In this document: one piece after another, positions 54,014 through 62,645 of the stretch
Layout: each line of letters opens with the position of its first letter
How positions within the stretch are numbered: position 1 is the stretch's first letter
DNA from: JBBPZA01 sp963728925
Lineage (GTDB): Bacteria > Actinomycetota > Thermoleophilia > Solirubrobacterales > Solirubrobacteraceae
Assembly: GCA_963728925.1 (NCBI GenBank)
Contig: CAVSMB010000002.1
Span: 186,001 to 250,000, forward strand
Direction: 5' to 3'
DNA length: 64,000 nucleotides
Position numbers and translations under genes: made by a program
Notes under the pieces: generated by a model
The model's input: only the letters and a program-made list of their open reading frames with translations
What the model was told of the DNA's origin: nothing
The model's database searches: none

Positions 54014-54382
54014 ATGAGTGACGTTCAGCGCAACGAGAAGGAACATGTCTCGCGCCGGCAGGCCGCCGAGCGCCTCGTCGACCTCGCGTACGCGCTGACG
54101 ACGGGCGGACGGCTCGAACTCACTATCGAGGGCGAGCGGGTCACCGTGCCGCTCGCCGATGAGCTGCGCCTGGAGCGCAACCTGAGATCGAAGGCGAATC
54201 ATGTCGAACTCAAGCTGGAGCTGAGCTGGTCGCCCATGAACGCCGCAGCGCCGCCCGGCGCCGGTGGCGGAGTCCGAGTCTGCTTAGGGCTCGCGCGGCG
54301 GGCGCAGCTCCGACTGGAAGTCGATCGGCTCGCGCAACCCGATCTGCTGCGTGACCGCGCGCCGGTCACGCGCTTTGGATGA
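54014..54382 (+). CDS. amphi-Trp domain-containing protein
   Basis: 122 residues. Residues about 10-73 match the amphi-Trp domain: EHVSRRQAAERLVDLAYALT, GRLELTIEGERVTVPLADE and LRLERNLRSKANHVELKLEL followed by SWSP. AAGGAGA gives a strong ribosome-binding site. The C-terminal 48 residues (after SWSP) are Gly/Ala/Arg rich and unlike other members, so the end may be extended by a frameshift. The function is unknown; related small proteins sit near halophile or stress genes. Confidence 0.75.
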   Translation: MSDVQRNEKEHVSRRQAAERLVDLAYALTTGGRLELTIEGERVTVPLADELRLERNLRSKANHVELKLELSWSPMNAAAPPGAGGGVRVCLGLARRAQLRLEVDRLAQPDLLRDRAPVTRFG

Positions 54383-54390
54383 TCGGTGCT

Positions 54391-57081
54391 CTAGCGCCGC
54401 AGGGAGGGCGCGAGCAGGCCAAGCTGCCGTGCGCGGTCGACCGCCTCGGCGCGGCCGTGGACGTCGAGCTTGGCGTAGATGTGGCGCAGGTGCGTCCTGA
54501 CGGTGTTCGTCGAGACGCACAGCTCGGCGGCGATCTCTGGCGCCCGGAGGTTGCTTGGCAGGTACCTGACGACGCGCAGCTCTGCCTCGCTGAGCTTCTC
54601 GAGCAGCGGGACGCGCTCGCCGGCGATCTTCGGCGTGGCGCCGTCGAGCACATCAAGGATCGTCGCGAGGAGCGTCGCGTGCGCGGTGCGGTGGCGGGGA
54701 TGGCGTTCGAGCAGCCCCCGGACCGGCACGAGCGCGAAGGGCAGCATGAGCCCTTCGGGCTCGGCGAGCTGGAGCGCTCGCTCGAGCGATGCCTCGGCGG
54801 CGCGGGTGTGCCCCAGGTGGTCGCGGGCGACGGCGTCGAGCACCTGCGCCTCCGTGGTCGCGGACGGCTGATGGATCGCGGGGGCCAAGCCTTCGAGGAC
54901 CGGGGCTAGCACGTCGACGGCCAGCTCGGGCTCGCGCTCGGCGAGATGGATGACGGCGGCGGCCAAGCGCATGTCGGAGGTCTCGCGCTTCTCCTCCTCG
55001 CTGATGTCGGCGAGCGCCGCGCGCGCAGCGGCCAGGCGGCCCATGCGTGCCTGCGTCTGGAGCAGGCGCGCCCGCCCCGCCACCGCGAGTGCGTGCTTTC
55101 CGGCCAGCAGCGACTGCATCCGTGCCCCCGCGCGGAACGCCGCCAGCGCCTCCTCGAGCCGACCCTGCGCCAGGTGCAGGAGACCTGCGGCGTGGTGCAC
55201 GATCAGCTCGGTGCCGGGCTCCCCATCCGGGTACAGCGTGCGCTCCGCCCGCACGAGCCGATGCTCGGCCTCGTCGAAGCGCCCGAGCCACAGCAGGGCG
55301 ATCGCGCCGGTGGCGAGGCCGGTGACGATGATCGGATCGTCGCCCCAGCCGTGCACATCGGCGATCCTCACCGCCTCGTCGCTGAGCTGGAGTCCCTCGG
55401 AGAACGACATCCCGGTCCACGGGCCCGCGACTCCGAGATGACCGAGGGGGCTGATCTCGAGCCAGGGGCGCCCAGCGCGGCGTGCCAGCGCCAGCGCCTG
55501 CTCGAGGTCGCGCCGCGCGTCATCCAGCCGCGAGGACCACAGCTCGGCGACCCCGAGATTCTGCAGCGCGACATTTCGAAGCGCGTCACCGAGCGCGCGC
55601 GGGCCTGCCGGCTGCCTTGCCAGCGCCCCCTCCACCAACGGCACCGCCTCGAGGACGGCTCCAAGGTCGCCGCCCCAGCGCGCGAGCACGAGCGTCACCT
55701 CGGCCAAGAGCACGTCAAAGCGCGGCCTACGTTCATCGGGAACCGCGTCGACCAGGCGCCGTGCGAGATCGAGGTACGCGGCGCTCTCCTCGCGCTCTCC
55801 GTCCAAGAGGCGCGCGATCGCGAAGACAAGCGCGAGCTCCGCGTCGGCCGCCGCCGCTTCGTCCGGAAACACGCTCAGCAAATCGCAAACCGTTCCCGCG
55901 CGACCGTCGAGGGTCAGATCGAGATGGTTGTCGGCCAGCAGGCGCGAAGCCAGCGGCCAGTCCCGACCCGCCTGCGCGTGCCGGATCGCCTCGACTGTGT
56001 CGCCCTCCTGCTCGTGCCATTGGGCCGCCGCCCGGTGCAGCGAGCCGACCATGGCCGGCGAAACCCGCCGCAGCTCCAGCTGCAGCAGGTCGGCGAACAG
56101 ATGGTGATAGCGAAACCAGGATCGCCCCACGTCGAGCGAGGTCACGAACGCGTTGGCGTCCTCCAGCTCCTGGAGGATCCGCTCCGAGCCCGACCCGCCG
56201 GTGAGGTAGTCGGCCAGCGGCCCGCTCACCCGCGCGAGCACCGACGTGCGCAGCAGCAGTTCGCGCACCTCAGCCGGCTGGCGCTCGAGCACCTCCGCCA
56301 GCAGATATCCCGCCACGGTCCGCTCGCTGCCGGAGAACTCAGTCACGAACCGCTCCGGATCGGGGTGGTGGGCGAGCGAGATCACAGCCAACCGCAAGCC
56401 GGCCGCCCACCCCTCCGTCCGCTCGTACAGCAGCGCCACGCTCTCGTCGCCGAGGGTGATTCCCACTGCTCGAAGCAGCTGCTTCGTCTCCTCCAACGAG
56501 AAGACCAGGTCGGCAGATCGAAGCTCGGTCAGCTCACCGGCCAGGCGCAGGCGATGAAGGCCGAGCCGCGGATCCTCACGAGTCGCCAGGACGACGCGCA
56601 GCGGCTCCGGCGCCTGCTCGAGAAACGCCTCGAGCCACCTCAGCGCATCCCGCGAATCGATCTCGTGCAGGTCGTCGATCACGAGCACAGCCGGCTCCTG
56701 GAGTGACCCAAGATCGCCCAGCAGCTGGTCGACGACGGCCTCGCCGCGGAACCCCGGCGCGGGATCGACCCGCTGCACGACGCCGACTGCATCGGCGAGC
56801 GCGTCGATCACCGACAGCCAGAACCGCTGCGCATCCCGCTCACCCCTCTCGACCGACACCCAGCCAACCCGGTCCTGCAGGCCCGCCGCCTCGACCCAGG
56901 AGCGCAGCAACATGGTCTTGCCGCTCCCGGCCGGGGCACAGACGAGGACCACCCCGCCGGCACGCGCCGAAAAGCGGTGGAAAAGCCATTCGCGGCGGAC
57001 CAGCCCGCTCCCCGCCACAGCGCGCGAAGCGGCTCCACTCACCGCCGCGGTCGGCTGTCTCGAATGCCCAGTGACCGACAT
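54391..57081 (-). CDS. Large ATP-binding LuxR-family regulator (MalT-like)
   Basis: An 896-residue regulator. N-terminal ATPase with Walker A VCAPAGSGKTMLLRSW (about residues 48-60) and LVIDDLHEI; EGWAAGLRLAVISLAH follows; a long TPR-like helical middle covers about 350-800. The C-terminal LuxR helix-turn-helix contains LSEAELRVVRYLPSNLRAPE and ELCVSTNTVRTHLRHIYAKL. Binding of a ligand and ATP triggers DNA binding in this family. The ligand is unknown. No target operon is fixed, but it adjoins the stress cluster and the aromatic cluster. A fragment of a relative lies at 2.4 kb. Confidence 0.93.
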   Translation of the reverse strand: MSVTGHSRQPTAAVSGAASRAVAGSGLVRREWLFHRFSARAGGVVLVCAPAGSGKTMLLRSWVEAAGLQDRVGWVSVERGERDAQRFWLSVIDALADAVGVVQRVDPAPGFRGEAVVDQLLGDLGSLQEPAVLVIDDLHEIDSRDALRWLEAFLEQAPEPLRVVLATREDPRLGLHRLRLAGELTELRSADLVFSLEETKQLLRAVGITLGDESVALLYERTEGWAAGLRLAVISLAHHPDPERFVTEFSGSERTVAGYLLAEVLERQPAEVRELLLRTSVLARVSGPLADYLTGGSGSERILQELEDANAFVTSLDVGRSWFRYHHLFADLLQLELRRVSPAMVGSLHRAAAQWHEQEGDTVEAIRHAQAGRDWPLASRLLADNHLDLTLDGRAGTVCDLLSVFPDEAAAADAELALVFAIARLLDGEREESAAYLDLARRLVDAVPDERRPRFDVLLAEVTLVLARWGGDLGAVLEAVPLVEGALARQPAGPRALGDALRNVALQNLGVAELWSSRLDDARRDLEQALALARRAGRPWLEISPLGHLGVAGPWTGMSFSEGLQLSDEAVRIADVHGWGDDPIIVTGLATGAIALLWLGRFDEAEHRLVRAERTLYPDGEPGTELIVHHAAGLLHLAQGRLEEALAAFRAGARMQSLLAGKHALAVAGRARLLQTQARMGRLAAARAALADISEEEKRETSDMRLAAAVIHLAEREPELAVDVLAPVLEGLAPAIHQPSATTEAQVLDAVARDHLGHTRAAEASLERALQLAEPEGLMLPFALVPVRGLLERHPRHRTAHATLLATILDVLDGATPKIAGERVPLLEKLSEAELRVVRYLPSNLRAPEIAAELCVSTNTVRTHLRHIYAKLDVHGRAEAVDRARQLGLLAPSLRR

Positions 57082-57200
57082 GAGTCGTCACGAACGTCGG
57101 GACGCAACATAGCTCAGGCCCCCTCTCAATGCGACCCTTAGACACTACGCCGTGTCGAGGCCTGTGTGGAAAAGGCCCGAGCGCCGCCGGCACGACGGCC

Positions 57201-57881
57201 CTAACGCGGGCCGGGGGGGATCTTCGGCATGGGTCGCCGCGCCACCTCGGCGGCGTCTTCGGGCTCGACGCCGAAGAGCCGCAGGACGCCCTCGGCGTGG
57301 TGGCGGTCGGCGTTCCTGGGCGCCTGTCCGTCGACCACGGCGCGCATGACGGCCAGAAGCGCGCCGCCGGCCGCGAACAGCGCGACCTGCTTGTGGGGGA
57401 CCTTGAATCGTCCCGCCTTGATGCCTCGGTCGAGATCGCGCTGGGCGAACGGGCCTAGCGCTGCGAAGGCCAGGTTGTGAGGGATCTCGAGCCGGATGAG
57501 CAGCCACGCCCAGTCTGGGTCCGTGCGGGCGAGCTCGACGAAGTAGCGGTGAGCCACCGCGACGGTCTCCGCCGGGTCATCGAGGTCCGCGGTCACGGCC
57601 TCGATCGCGGAGCCCTGCGCGGCGATCGCCTCTTCGAGGACCGCCTCGACGATCGCCTCCTTGCTGTCGAAGTGGTTGTAGAAGGACCCGAAGCCGACGT
57701 CGGCTTCCTCGGTGATCTCATTGATGCGCGTGTTGTCGACGCCCTGGCGCGCGAACAGCGCCTTCGCCGCGTTCATCATCCGTGCGCGCGTTCGCTCGCG
57801 CCGGCGCGAGTGTCTGTCGACCGCACGCTGGGTTGACGTAGCCGGTGTGACGTCGGGATCGGAGCGCGTCGGTCTCATCAT
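57201..57881 (-). CDS. TetR-family transcriptional regulator
   Basis: 226 residues. N-terminal helix-turn-helix: RMMNAAKALFARQGVDNTRI, EITEEADVGFGSFYNHFDSK and EAIVEAVLEEAI. Ligand-binding helical core with AHRYFVELARTDPDWAWLL. ATG 57881 (or 57878) is preferred because the upstream start codons overlap the operator. Divergent from the FAH gene, with the operator 57879-57904 in between. It probably represses both this cluster and the monooxygenase promoter at 45.9 kb. Confidence 0.9.
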   Translation of the reverse strand: MMRPTRSDPDVTPATSTQRAVDRHSRRRERTRARMMNAAKALFARQGVDNTRINEITEEADVGFGSFYNHFDSKEAIVEAVLEEAIAAQGSAIEAVTADLDDPAETVAVAHRYFVELARTDPDWAWLLIRLEIPHNLAFAALGPFAQRDLDRGIKAGRFKVPHKQVALFAAGGALLAVMRAVVDGQAPRNADRHHAEGVLRLFGVEPEDAAEVARRPMPKIPPGPR

Positions 57882-57905
57882 AGTTGACACCATTATCAAT
57901 TATGG
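57882..57905. promoter_or_regulatory. TetR operator candidate, tetR/FAH divergent region
   Basis: ATAGTTGACA-CCAT-TATCAATTAT: arms match at 8 of 10 positions with a 4-nt centre, typical for a TetR dimer. Includes the -35 TTGACA of the FAH promoter. The sequence recurs at 45898-45917. Confidence 0.7.
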
Positions 57906-57912
57906 TTACGGT
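57884..57912 (+). promoter_or_regulatory. Promoter of FAH-hydrolase gene, leaderless
   Basis: TTGACA, 17-nt spacer, TACGGT, then 7 nt to ATG 57920. Overlaps the TetR operator. Confidence 0.6.
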
Positions 57913-57919
57913 CCTCAAC

Positions 57920-58870
57920 ATGAAGCTTAGAGCAACTCCGGACGGACTGATCGCGGACGACGTGCGCCGCGACCGCTGGGCTCGGTTACCCGGTGACTCG
58001 GACATGCTGGCCTTCCTCACCGAGCGCGCCACCACACGCGAACGGGCGGCCGCCGCGATCGCGGCCGATGACGCTGTCGAGGCCGATCCGTCGATGGCGG
58101 GAATCCCGTTCCGGCCTCGCTCCATGCGCGCGTTCATGCTCTGGGAGTCGCACGTCATCGGCTCGAGCCGGATGCTGGTCAAGCACTTCTTCCCTGCGCC
58201 GGCCTGGCGCGTCGTCAGCGCGTTCGAGAAGACCGGCCGCACCTTTCCAAAGCTCAAGCCGAACAAGCGCTTCTGGGAGGCGCCGACGTTCTACATGGCC
58301 AACCACACGATGGTGCTCGCCGACGGCGACGAGATGTGGTGGCCCTCGCACACCAAGGCGCTGGACTTCGAGCTCGAGCTCGCCTGTGTGCTGGCCAAGC
58401 CGCTGGTCGACGCGAGCCCGCAGGACGCCGCGGACGCAATCGGCGGCTGGTTCGTGCTCAACGACTGGAGCGCTCGCGACGTCCAGGCCGACGACGCGCG
58501 CCGCAACATCTTCGGCCCGGTCGTCAAATCGAAGACGTTCGCCAACTCGATCGGGTGCGACGTGGTTACGCCGGACGAGTTCGGCGATTGGAAGAAGGCG
58601 ACCGGCCGCGTCCGCGTCGATGGCGAGCTTTGGTGCGAGGGCGCCACCGCGAACCCGGCGCACGACATCGGCGAGATGCTCGCCTACGCCTCGAAGGGCG
58701 AGCGCCTCGACGCCGGCGACGTCATCTCGACGGGCACGATGCCCGGCTGCTGCGGGCTGGAACTCGAGCGCTGGATCAAGCCCGGCCAGACCGTCGAGCT
58801 CGAGATCGATGGCATCGGAACCGTAAGCAACCGCATCTCCGCCGAAGCCGTCCCGGCCACGGTGGTCTGA
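57920..58870 (+). CDS. Fumarylacetoacetate hydrolase-family protein
   Basis: 316 residues. ERATTRERAAAAIAADDAVE at the N-terminus; SHVIGSSRMLVKHFFPAPAW; FYMANHTMVLADGDEMWWPS; then the FAH core LDFELELACVLAKPL, IGGWFVLNDWSARDVQADD (metal Glu and Asp positions) and NIFGPVVKSKTFANSIG. FAH-fold enzymes act in meta-cleavage pathways as hydrolases, decarboxylases or hydratases. Here it sits directly upstream of an extradiol dioxygenase gene, fitting an enzyme acting on the ring-cleavage product. Start ATG 57920 follows the leaderless promoter; earlier TTG or ATG codons would lie within the operator. Confidence 0.88.
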   Translation: MKLRATPDGLIADDVRRDRWARLPGDSDMLAFLTERATTRERAAAAIAADDAVEADPSMAGIPFRPRSMRAFMLWESHVIGSSRMLVKHFFPAPAWRVVSAFEKTGRTFPKLKPNKRFWEAPTFYMANHTMVLADGDEMWWPSHTKALDFELELACVLAKPLVDASPQDAADAIGGWFVLNDWSARDVQADDARRNIFGPVVKSKTFANSIGCDVVTPDEFGDWKKATGRVRVDGELWCEGATANPAHDIGEMLAYASKGERLDAGDVISTGTMPGCCGLELERWIKPGQTVELEIDGIGTVSNRISAEAVPATVV

Positions 58871-58902
58871 CGGATTCACAACCAGAAAGGCAACTGAAGC
58901 AG

Positions 58903-59832
58903 ATGGTCACTCGAATGGGTCATATGGGATTGCGCGTCCGGGATCTCGACGCGGCGGTCGAGTTCCAGCGCCAGGTCATCGGCATGGTCGAGACCGAGCG
59001 GTGGGCCGGCGCTGCGTACCTCACGTGCAACGAGCGTCACCACGAGCTGATACTGATCGAGGACCCCGTTCACCGCGGCTACGACCACGTCGGGCTCGAG
59101 GTGCCCGACGCCCAGGCGCTCGAGGACGCCCGGCGCCGCGTGGTCGCGTCGGGCGGGAGCGTGCTCGGCGACGTCTACGACGGCGAGCCCGGCATCGACT
59201 GCGCCCTGCGCGTCCAGGGCCCGGGCGGGCACGTGTTCAAGCTCTTCTGCGGAATGGAGACCGCCCAGGTGCTCGAGCCGGGCGACCGGCCGATCAAGTT
59301 CGAGCACGCATCGGTGAAGGCGCGGAACCCGCGACCGGTCGAGCGCTTCCTGGAGGACGGCCTGGGGTTCAAGTTCAGCGACCGCATGGGTTCGCTCGCG
59401 AGCTGGTGGCACTGCGACGCCGACCACCATGGCATGGCGGTCGTCCGAGCCCCGAAGCACGAGCTGTCCCACTACGCCTACGCCTATCCGGATCTGAGCG
59501 TGATGGGCCGGGTCGCCGACCGGCTCAAGCGCCACCGCGACCAGAAGCTCATCTGGGGAATCTCGCGCCACGGCCCCGGCAACAACCACTTCGCCTACTT
59601 CCACGACAACGACGGCGCGATGATCGAGCTCTGCTCGGACCTCGCGCAGATGCCGCCGATCGGCGACTACAAGGCGCGCAAGTTTCCGGTCGACCCCACG
59701 ACGATCAACCAGTGGGGCGGGCCGCCTCCCTTGAAATTCCTGCTCACCGGCTATCCGATCGCCCCGCCCGACCCCGGGCCGCCGGCGTGGGCGAAGCGTC
59801 CGGAACCGACCGCCACGACCGTCGGGAGCTAG
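58903..59832 (+). CDS. Type I extradiol ring-cleavage dioxygenase (VOC fold)
   Basis: 309 residues with two VOC domains: about 1-135 (MGHMGLRVRDLDAAVEFQRQ) and 140-290. Metal site in domain 2: His in IKFEHASVKA, His in CDADHHGMAVV, Glu in GAMIELCSDL; catalytic His/Tyr region in HGPGNNHFAYFHDN. Opens catechol rings next to the hydroxyl pair. Follows the FAH gene by 32 bp, so same operon. Substrate likely the product of the MhpA-like monooxygenase; inference. Confidence 0.9.
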   Translation: MVTRMGHMGLRVRDLDAAVEFQRQVIGMVETERWAGAAYLTCNERHHELILIEDPVHRGYDHVGLEVPDAQALEDARRRVVASGGSVLGDVYDGEPGIDCALRVQGPGGHVFKLFCGMETAQVLEPGDRPIKFEHASVKARNPRPVERFLEDGLGFKFSDRMGSLASWWHCDADHHGMAVVRAPKHELSHYAYAYPDLSVMGRVADRLKRHRDQKLIWGISRHGPGNNHFAYFHDNDGAMIELCSDLAQMPPIGDYKARKFPVDPTTINQWGGPPPLKFLLTGYPIAPPDPGPPAWAKRPEPTATTVGS

Positions 59833-59865
59833 CGCCATGCCGAGCACAGCCAGACCGCTGAGCGC

Positions 59866-60840
59866 TCAGCGGCGGCCCGGCCTCCGATCGTCGCCGATGA
59901 GAAAGCGGCGCGCCAACAGACGCCAGCACAGCAGCGCCAGCGCGATGGGAACGACGATTCCGACTAGCCAGAACGCGATCTGGGTGTCGATCTGATCGAT
60001 CATCCACCCGAAGTTCATGCCGAAGAACCCCGTGAGGAACGTGAGCGGCGCGAAGATCGTCGCCAGCAGGCTGATCAGGTAGGCCCGCTCGTTCAGCTGT
60101 AGATCCAGCAGCATCCCGGCGCCGTTCGCGGCGGCGTCGACCGAGGCCACCAACCGGTTGACCTGCTCGTTCACACGCTCGAAGTACGGCTCGTCGCGAG
60201 TGTCGAAGCCGGGGAGGGTTCCGATCTCTACGCCCACCCGCTGGACAACCGCTTGCTCGGCCCCCACCCAGCGCCTCATTGCCGCGAGCCGAGCGCCCGC
60301 GTCCCGCAGTGTCGTCTTTGGTACCTGCGGGCCATCCTCGTCGATCGATGTCGAGGCAAGAGCATCGAGCCTCAGCTCGACCTCCTCCAGCGCCCTGAAG
60401 GTGCTGGTGAGCATCGCGTCGACGACGGAATAGACGGCGTATCGCTTGCTCCGTTCCTCCGGCAGATCGGGAGCGAGGACTGCCGGCAGCGACACACGCT
60501 CATCGTGGAGCGTCACCAGGTATTCGCCGGTGACCAGGACATGAACCTTGACCGGCCGCAAGCGGTACGCGGCCTCGTCGGCCGGCGTCTCCGACTCGAC
60601 ATAGCAGCGCAACGCGAAGACCACGGACTCTCCATCGGCGTGGAACGCCCGGGAGAAGTAGGCGTCGGCGGAACGGCGCAGAGCCCGAACCGCGGCCTCA
60701 GACAAATCGAGCGCCTCGCGCAGTTCGTCAAGCGTCGTTTCGCTGAGCGAGACGTCGAGCCAGAAGAAACTCCCCCGCGCGCGCAGGCCGGCGATACGGT
60801 CTCGAGCGGCGCCGTCGAGCCCGTAGAAGACCTCCGTCAC
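59866..60840 (-). CDS. CorA-family magnesium/divalent metal channel
   Basis: 324 residues with the CorA plan: an N-terminal cytoplasmic alpha/beta domain (SETTLDELREALDLSEAAVR), a long coiled stalk (LLDLQLNERAYLISLLATIF), the first membrane helix FAPLTFLTGFFGMNFGWM containing the GMN selectivity motif, and a second helix AFWLVGIVVPIALALLCW. Basic C-terminus. GTG 60840 has a TAGTCT -10 box 8 nt upstream. Confidence 0.94.
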   Translation of the reverse strand: MTEVFYGLDGAARDRIAGLRARGSFFWLDVSLSETTLDELREALDLSEAAVRALRRSADAYFSRAFHADGESVVFALRCYVESETPADEAAYRLRPVKVHVLVTGEYLVTLHDERVSLPAVLAPDLPEERSKRYAVYSVVDAMLTSTFRALEEVELRLDALASTSIDEDGPQVPKTTLRDAGARLAAMRRWVGAEQAVVQRVGVEIGTLPGFDTRDEPYFERVNEQVNRLVASVDAAANGAGMLLDLQLNERAYLISLLATIFAPLTFLTGFFGMNFGWMIDQIDTQIAFWLVGIVVPIALALLCWRLLARRFLIGDDRRPGRR

Positions 60841-60846
60841 GACCTC

Positions 60847-61110
60847 TCAGACTAGGCTCGCGACAGGACGCTTCGGTAAGCCGGGCGCCAGCTCGGGCGC
60901 GGCCAGCGCCTGCGCGATCGCCCGGTAGCTCTTGCGGTTGAAGACGAGGCCGACGTGGCTCCCGGTCACCTCGACGCACTCCGCGTAGAGGACGAGCTGG
61001 GCCTGCCAGCGCACCACGCCGTCGCCCTTGGAGTAGATGCTGGTCAGGCGGACGCGGTCATCCGGGAACGGCGCCCAGAAGCCGTCGGCGAACGCGCACC
61101 GGCACCGGTA
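60847..61110 (-). pseudogene. Alpha/beta hydrolase (lipase-like), C-terminal fragment
   Basis: The minus frame reads FPDDRVRLTSIYSKGDGVVR and then LYAECVEVTGSHVGLVFNRK. The pattern of a late strand with catalytic Asp (SKGDGVV) and His (GSHVGL) fits the end of an alpha/beta hydrolase. The nucleophile half is absent, and upstream in frame is low-complexity Arg/Gly text. It ends next to the corA promoter. Confidence 0.55.
60849..60854 (-). promoter_or_regulatory. -10 box TAGTCT, corA
   Basis: Minus-strand TAGTCT, 8 nt before GTG 60840, consistent with leaderless transcription. Confidence 0.45.
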
Positions 61111-61170
61111 GGTGAGGCATCCTCGCGCCGGGCGGCCTTCGCCAGATCGCCGATGACGGCGCGATCCTCG

Positions 61171-61330
61171 TGCGCCCGGACCGCTACGAGGGGACGCTCG
61201 ACCTGGACCAGGACCCCGCGATCGAGCTGACGATCGACGCGGGCAGCTCGACACGAAGAACTAGCTGCGCGACAAGCACCTGCGTTCCGAGGACTTCTTC
61301 GACGTCGAGCACAGTCCCGAGGTCCGGTTC
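61171..61330 (+). pseudogene. YceI-like protein fragment with stop codon
   Basis: The plus strand reads YEGTLDLDQDPAIELTIDAG, then in another frame LDTKN, a TAG stop near 61261, and LRDKHLRSEDFFDVEHSPEV and RFV. This matches the central segment of YceI isoprenoid-binding proteins (LRDKHL-S-DFFD-E--P-). At least one frameshift and one stop codon. Debris next to the tRNA-Glu. Confidence 0.6.
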
Positions 61331-61465
61331 GTGAAGGAGTCACCGGCTGGCCGCCCGCGTACGCGATGGACCGCGACCACGTCGAGCTCATCGCGCTTCT
61401 GCCGAATCGAGTGAGAACATATGTTCGCACAAGGGGATGACGGATCGAGCCTAGACTCTCCTTAC

Positions 61466-61537
61466 GCCCCCATGGTGTAACGGCTAGCACGGTGGCCTTT
61501 CACGCCGCTAGTACGGGTTCGAGTCCCGTTGGGGGTA
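61466..61537 (+). tRNA. tRNA-Glu (anticodon UUC)
   Basis: A 72-nt cloverleaf: acceptor GCCCCCA/TGGGGGT with a G-T pair at the first position, anticodon stem GTGGC/GCCGC with loop CTTTCAC (anticodon TTC), T arm ACGGG-TTCGAGT-CCCGT. CCA is not encoded. It is the substrate tRNA type for HemA. No duplicated end is seen beside it. Confidence 0.97.
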
Positions 61538-61650
61538 CTGGGCTCGCCTCGGCGGCCGCACAGCGAGCCACGCGCTTCCGAGAAGACCCGGGCGAGGCCC
61601 AGCAAGGCGGCGAGGAGCACGAGCGACGCCTTGGTGAAGGCGGCACTCGG

Positions 61651-61656
61651 TACCCT
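61651..61656 (+). promoter_or_regulatory. -10 box TACCCT, leaderless AraC gene
   Basis: TACCCT, 6 nt, then ATG 61663. Same hexamer and spacing as the minus-strand gene starting at 26963. Confidence 0.55.
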
Positions 61657-61662
61657 CGCCCC

Positions 61663-62556
61663 ATGACCGTCGCGGGGCTCACCGTGGACCGGCACGAGTC
61701 CGCCGAAGGGTTCTGGGAGATGACGCGTCGGCCCGCGCACCCGTCGCTCGCGGCCTACGTCCGCCACTACGTCGGCTGGCGCGAGCGCACGCGACTTCCG
61801 CTCCGGCGCCGCGAGGTCCCGATGGCCGGGATCCACATGATCATCAGCTTCGGCCCGGCCACCCATCTCCTGGACCCGGGCGACCCCTCGGCGCGTTCGC
61901 GCCGGCACGTCAGCTTCGTGCCCGGCCTGCACGATGCTCTCTCGCTCATCGAGACCGATGGCGAGGGGTACGGGCTCGAGGCCGAGCTCACCCCGCTCGG
62001 CGCCCGCCGCATCCTCGGCATTCCTATGCACGAGCTCTCCAATTGCGTGACCGACCTGGATGACCTGCTCGGCGGCCGCGCGGCGGCGCTCCTGACCGAG
62101 CGGCTCTACGAGGCCGCCGGCTGGCCCGAGCGCTTCGATCTGCTCGAGGCGGTCTTCGCGGGGCGCGTCGCGGAGGGCCCGGCTCCGCGTCCCGACGTCG
62201 AATGGGCGTGGCGACGCCTCGAGCAGACCGACGGGGCCGTCCCGGTCGGCACGCTGGCCGGCGAGCTGGGTTGCAGCCGGCGGCACCTGACCGTCCGCTT
62301 CCGCGAGGAGGTCGGCCTGCCGCCCAAGGCGCTGGCGCGCGTGCTGCGCTTCCAGCGGGCGATCGCGATCCTCCGGGAGGACGGCGCGCACGGGTCCGAC
62401 GGAGGCGAGCGGGCGCCGTGGGCCCAGGTCGCGCACGCGTGCGGCTACTACGACCAGCCCCACCTCAACCGCGAGTTCCGCGCCTTCGCCGGGCTCTCCC
62501 CCGGAGAGTTCGCCGCGCGGCTGCTGCCCGGCGGCGGCGGGATCTCGGGCGACTGA
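61663..62556 (+). CDS. AraC-family regulator with N-terminal sensor domain
   Basis: 297 residues. The N-terminal part (MTRRPAHPSLAAYVRHYVGW, MAGIHMIISFGPATHLLDPG, PLGARRILGIPMHELSN) resembles the DUF6597/ligand domain of such regulators. The C-terminal HTH_18 domain has GTLAGELGCSRRHLTVRFRE, VGLPPKALARVLRFQRAI and HACGYYDQPHLNREFRAFAG. The neighbouring VOC gene is co-oriented 89 bp downstream and may be a target. Confidence 0.9.
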   Translation: MTVAGLTVDRHESAEGFWEMTRRPAHPSLAAYVRHYVGWRERTRLPLRRREVPMAGIHMIISFGPATHLLDPGDPSARSRRHVSFVPGLHDALSLIETDGEGYGLEAELTPLGARRILGIPMHELSNCVTDLDDLLGGRAAALLTERLYEAAGWPERFDLLEAVFAGRVAEGPAPRPDVEWAWRRLEQTDGAVPVGTLAGELGCSRRHLTVRFREEVGLPPKALARVLRFQRAIAILREDGAHGSDGGERAPWAQVAHACGYYDQPHLNREFRAFAGLSPGEFAARLLPGGGGISGD

Positions 62557-62645
62557 CGCCAGCGGTCACATTCCTCCAAGACGTCGCGGCGACGCAGGCG
62601 TAGCCTCGTCCACGACGCTCCCACCGACCCCGAGGAGGTCATCCG

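Noticed and set aside
54349..54371. GCGTGAC...GTCACGC repeat as another copy of the stress-cluster palindrome
   Set aside because: The half sites are in the opposite order with a longer spacer, and it lies at the 3' end of a gene facing the convergent LuxR gene; more likely a hairpin.
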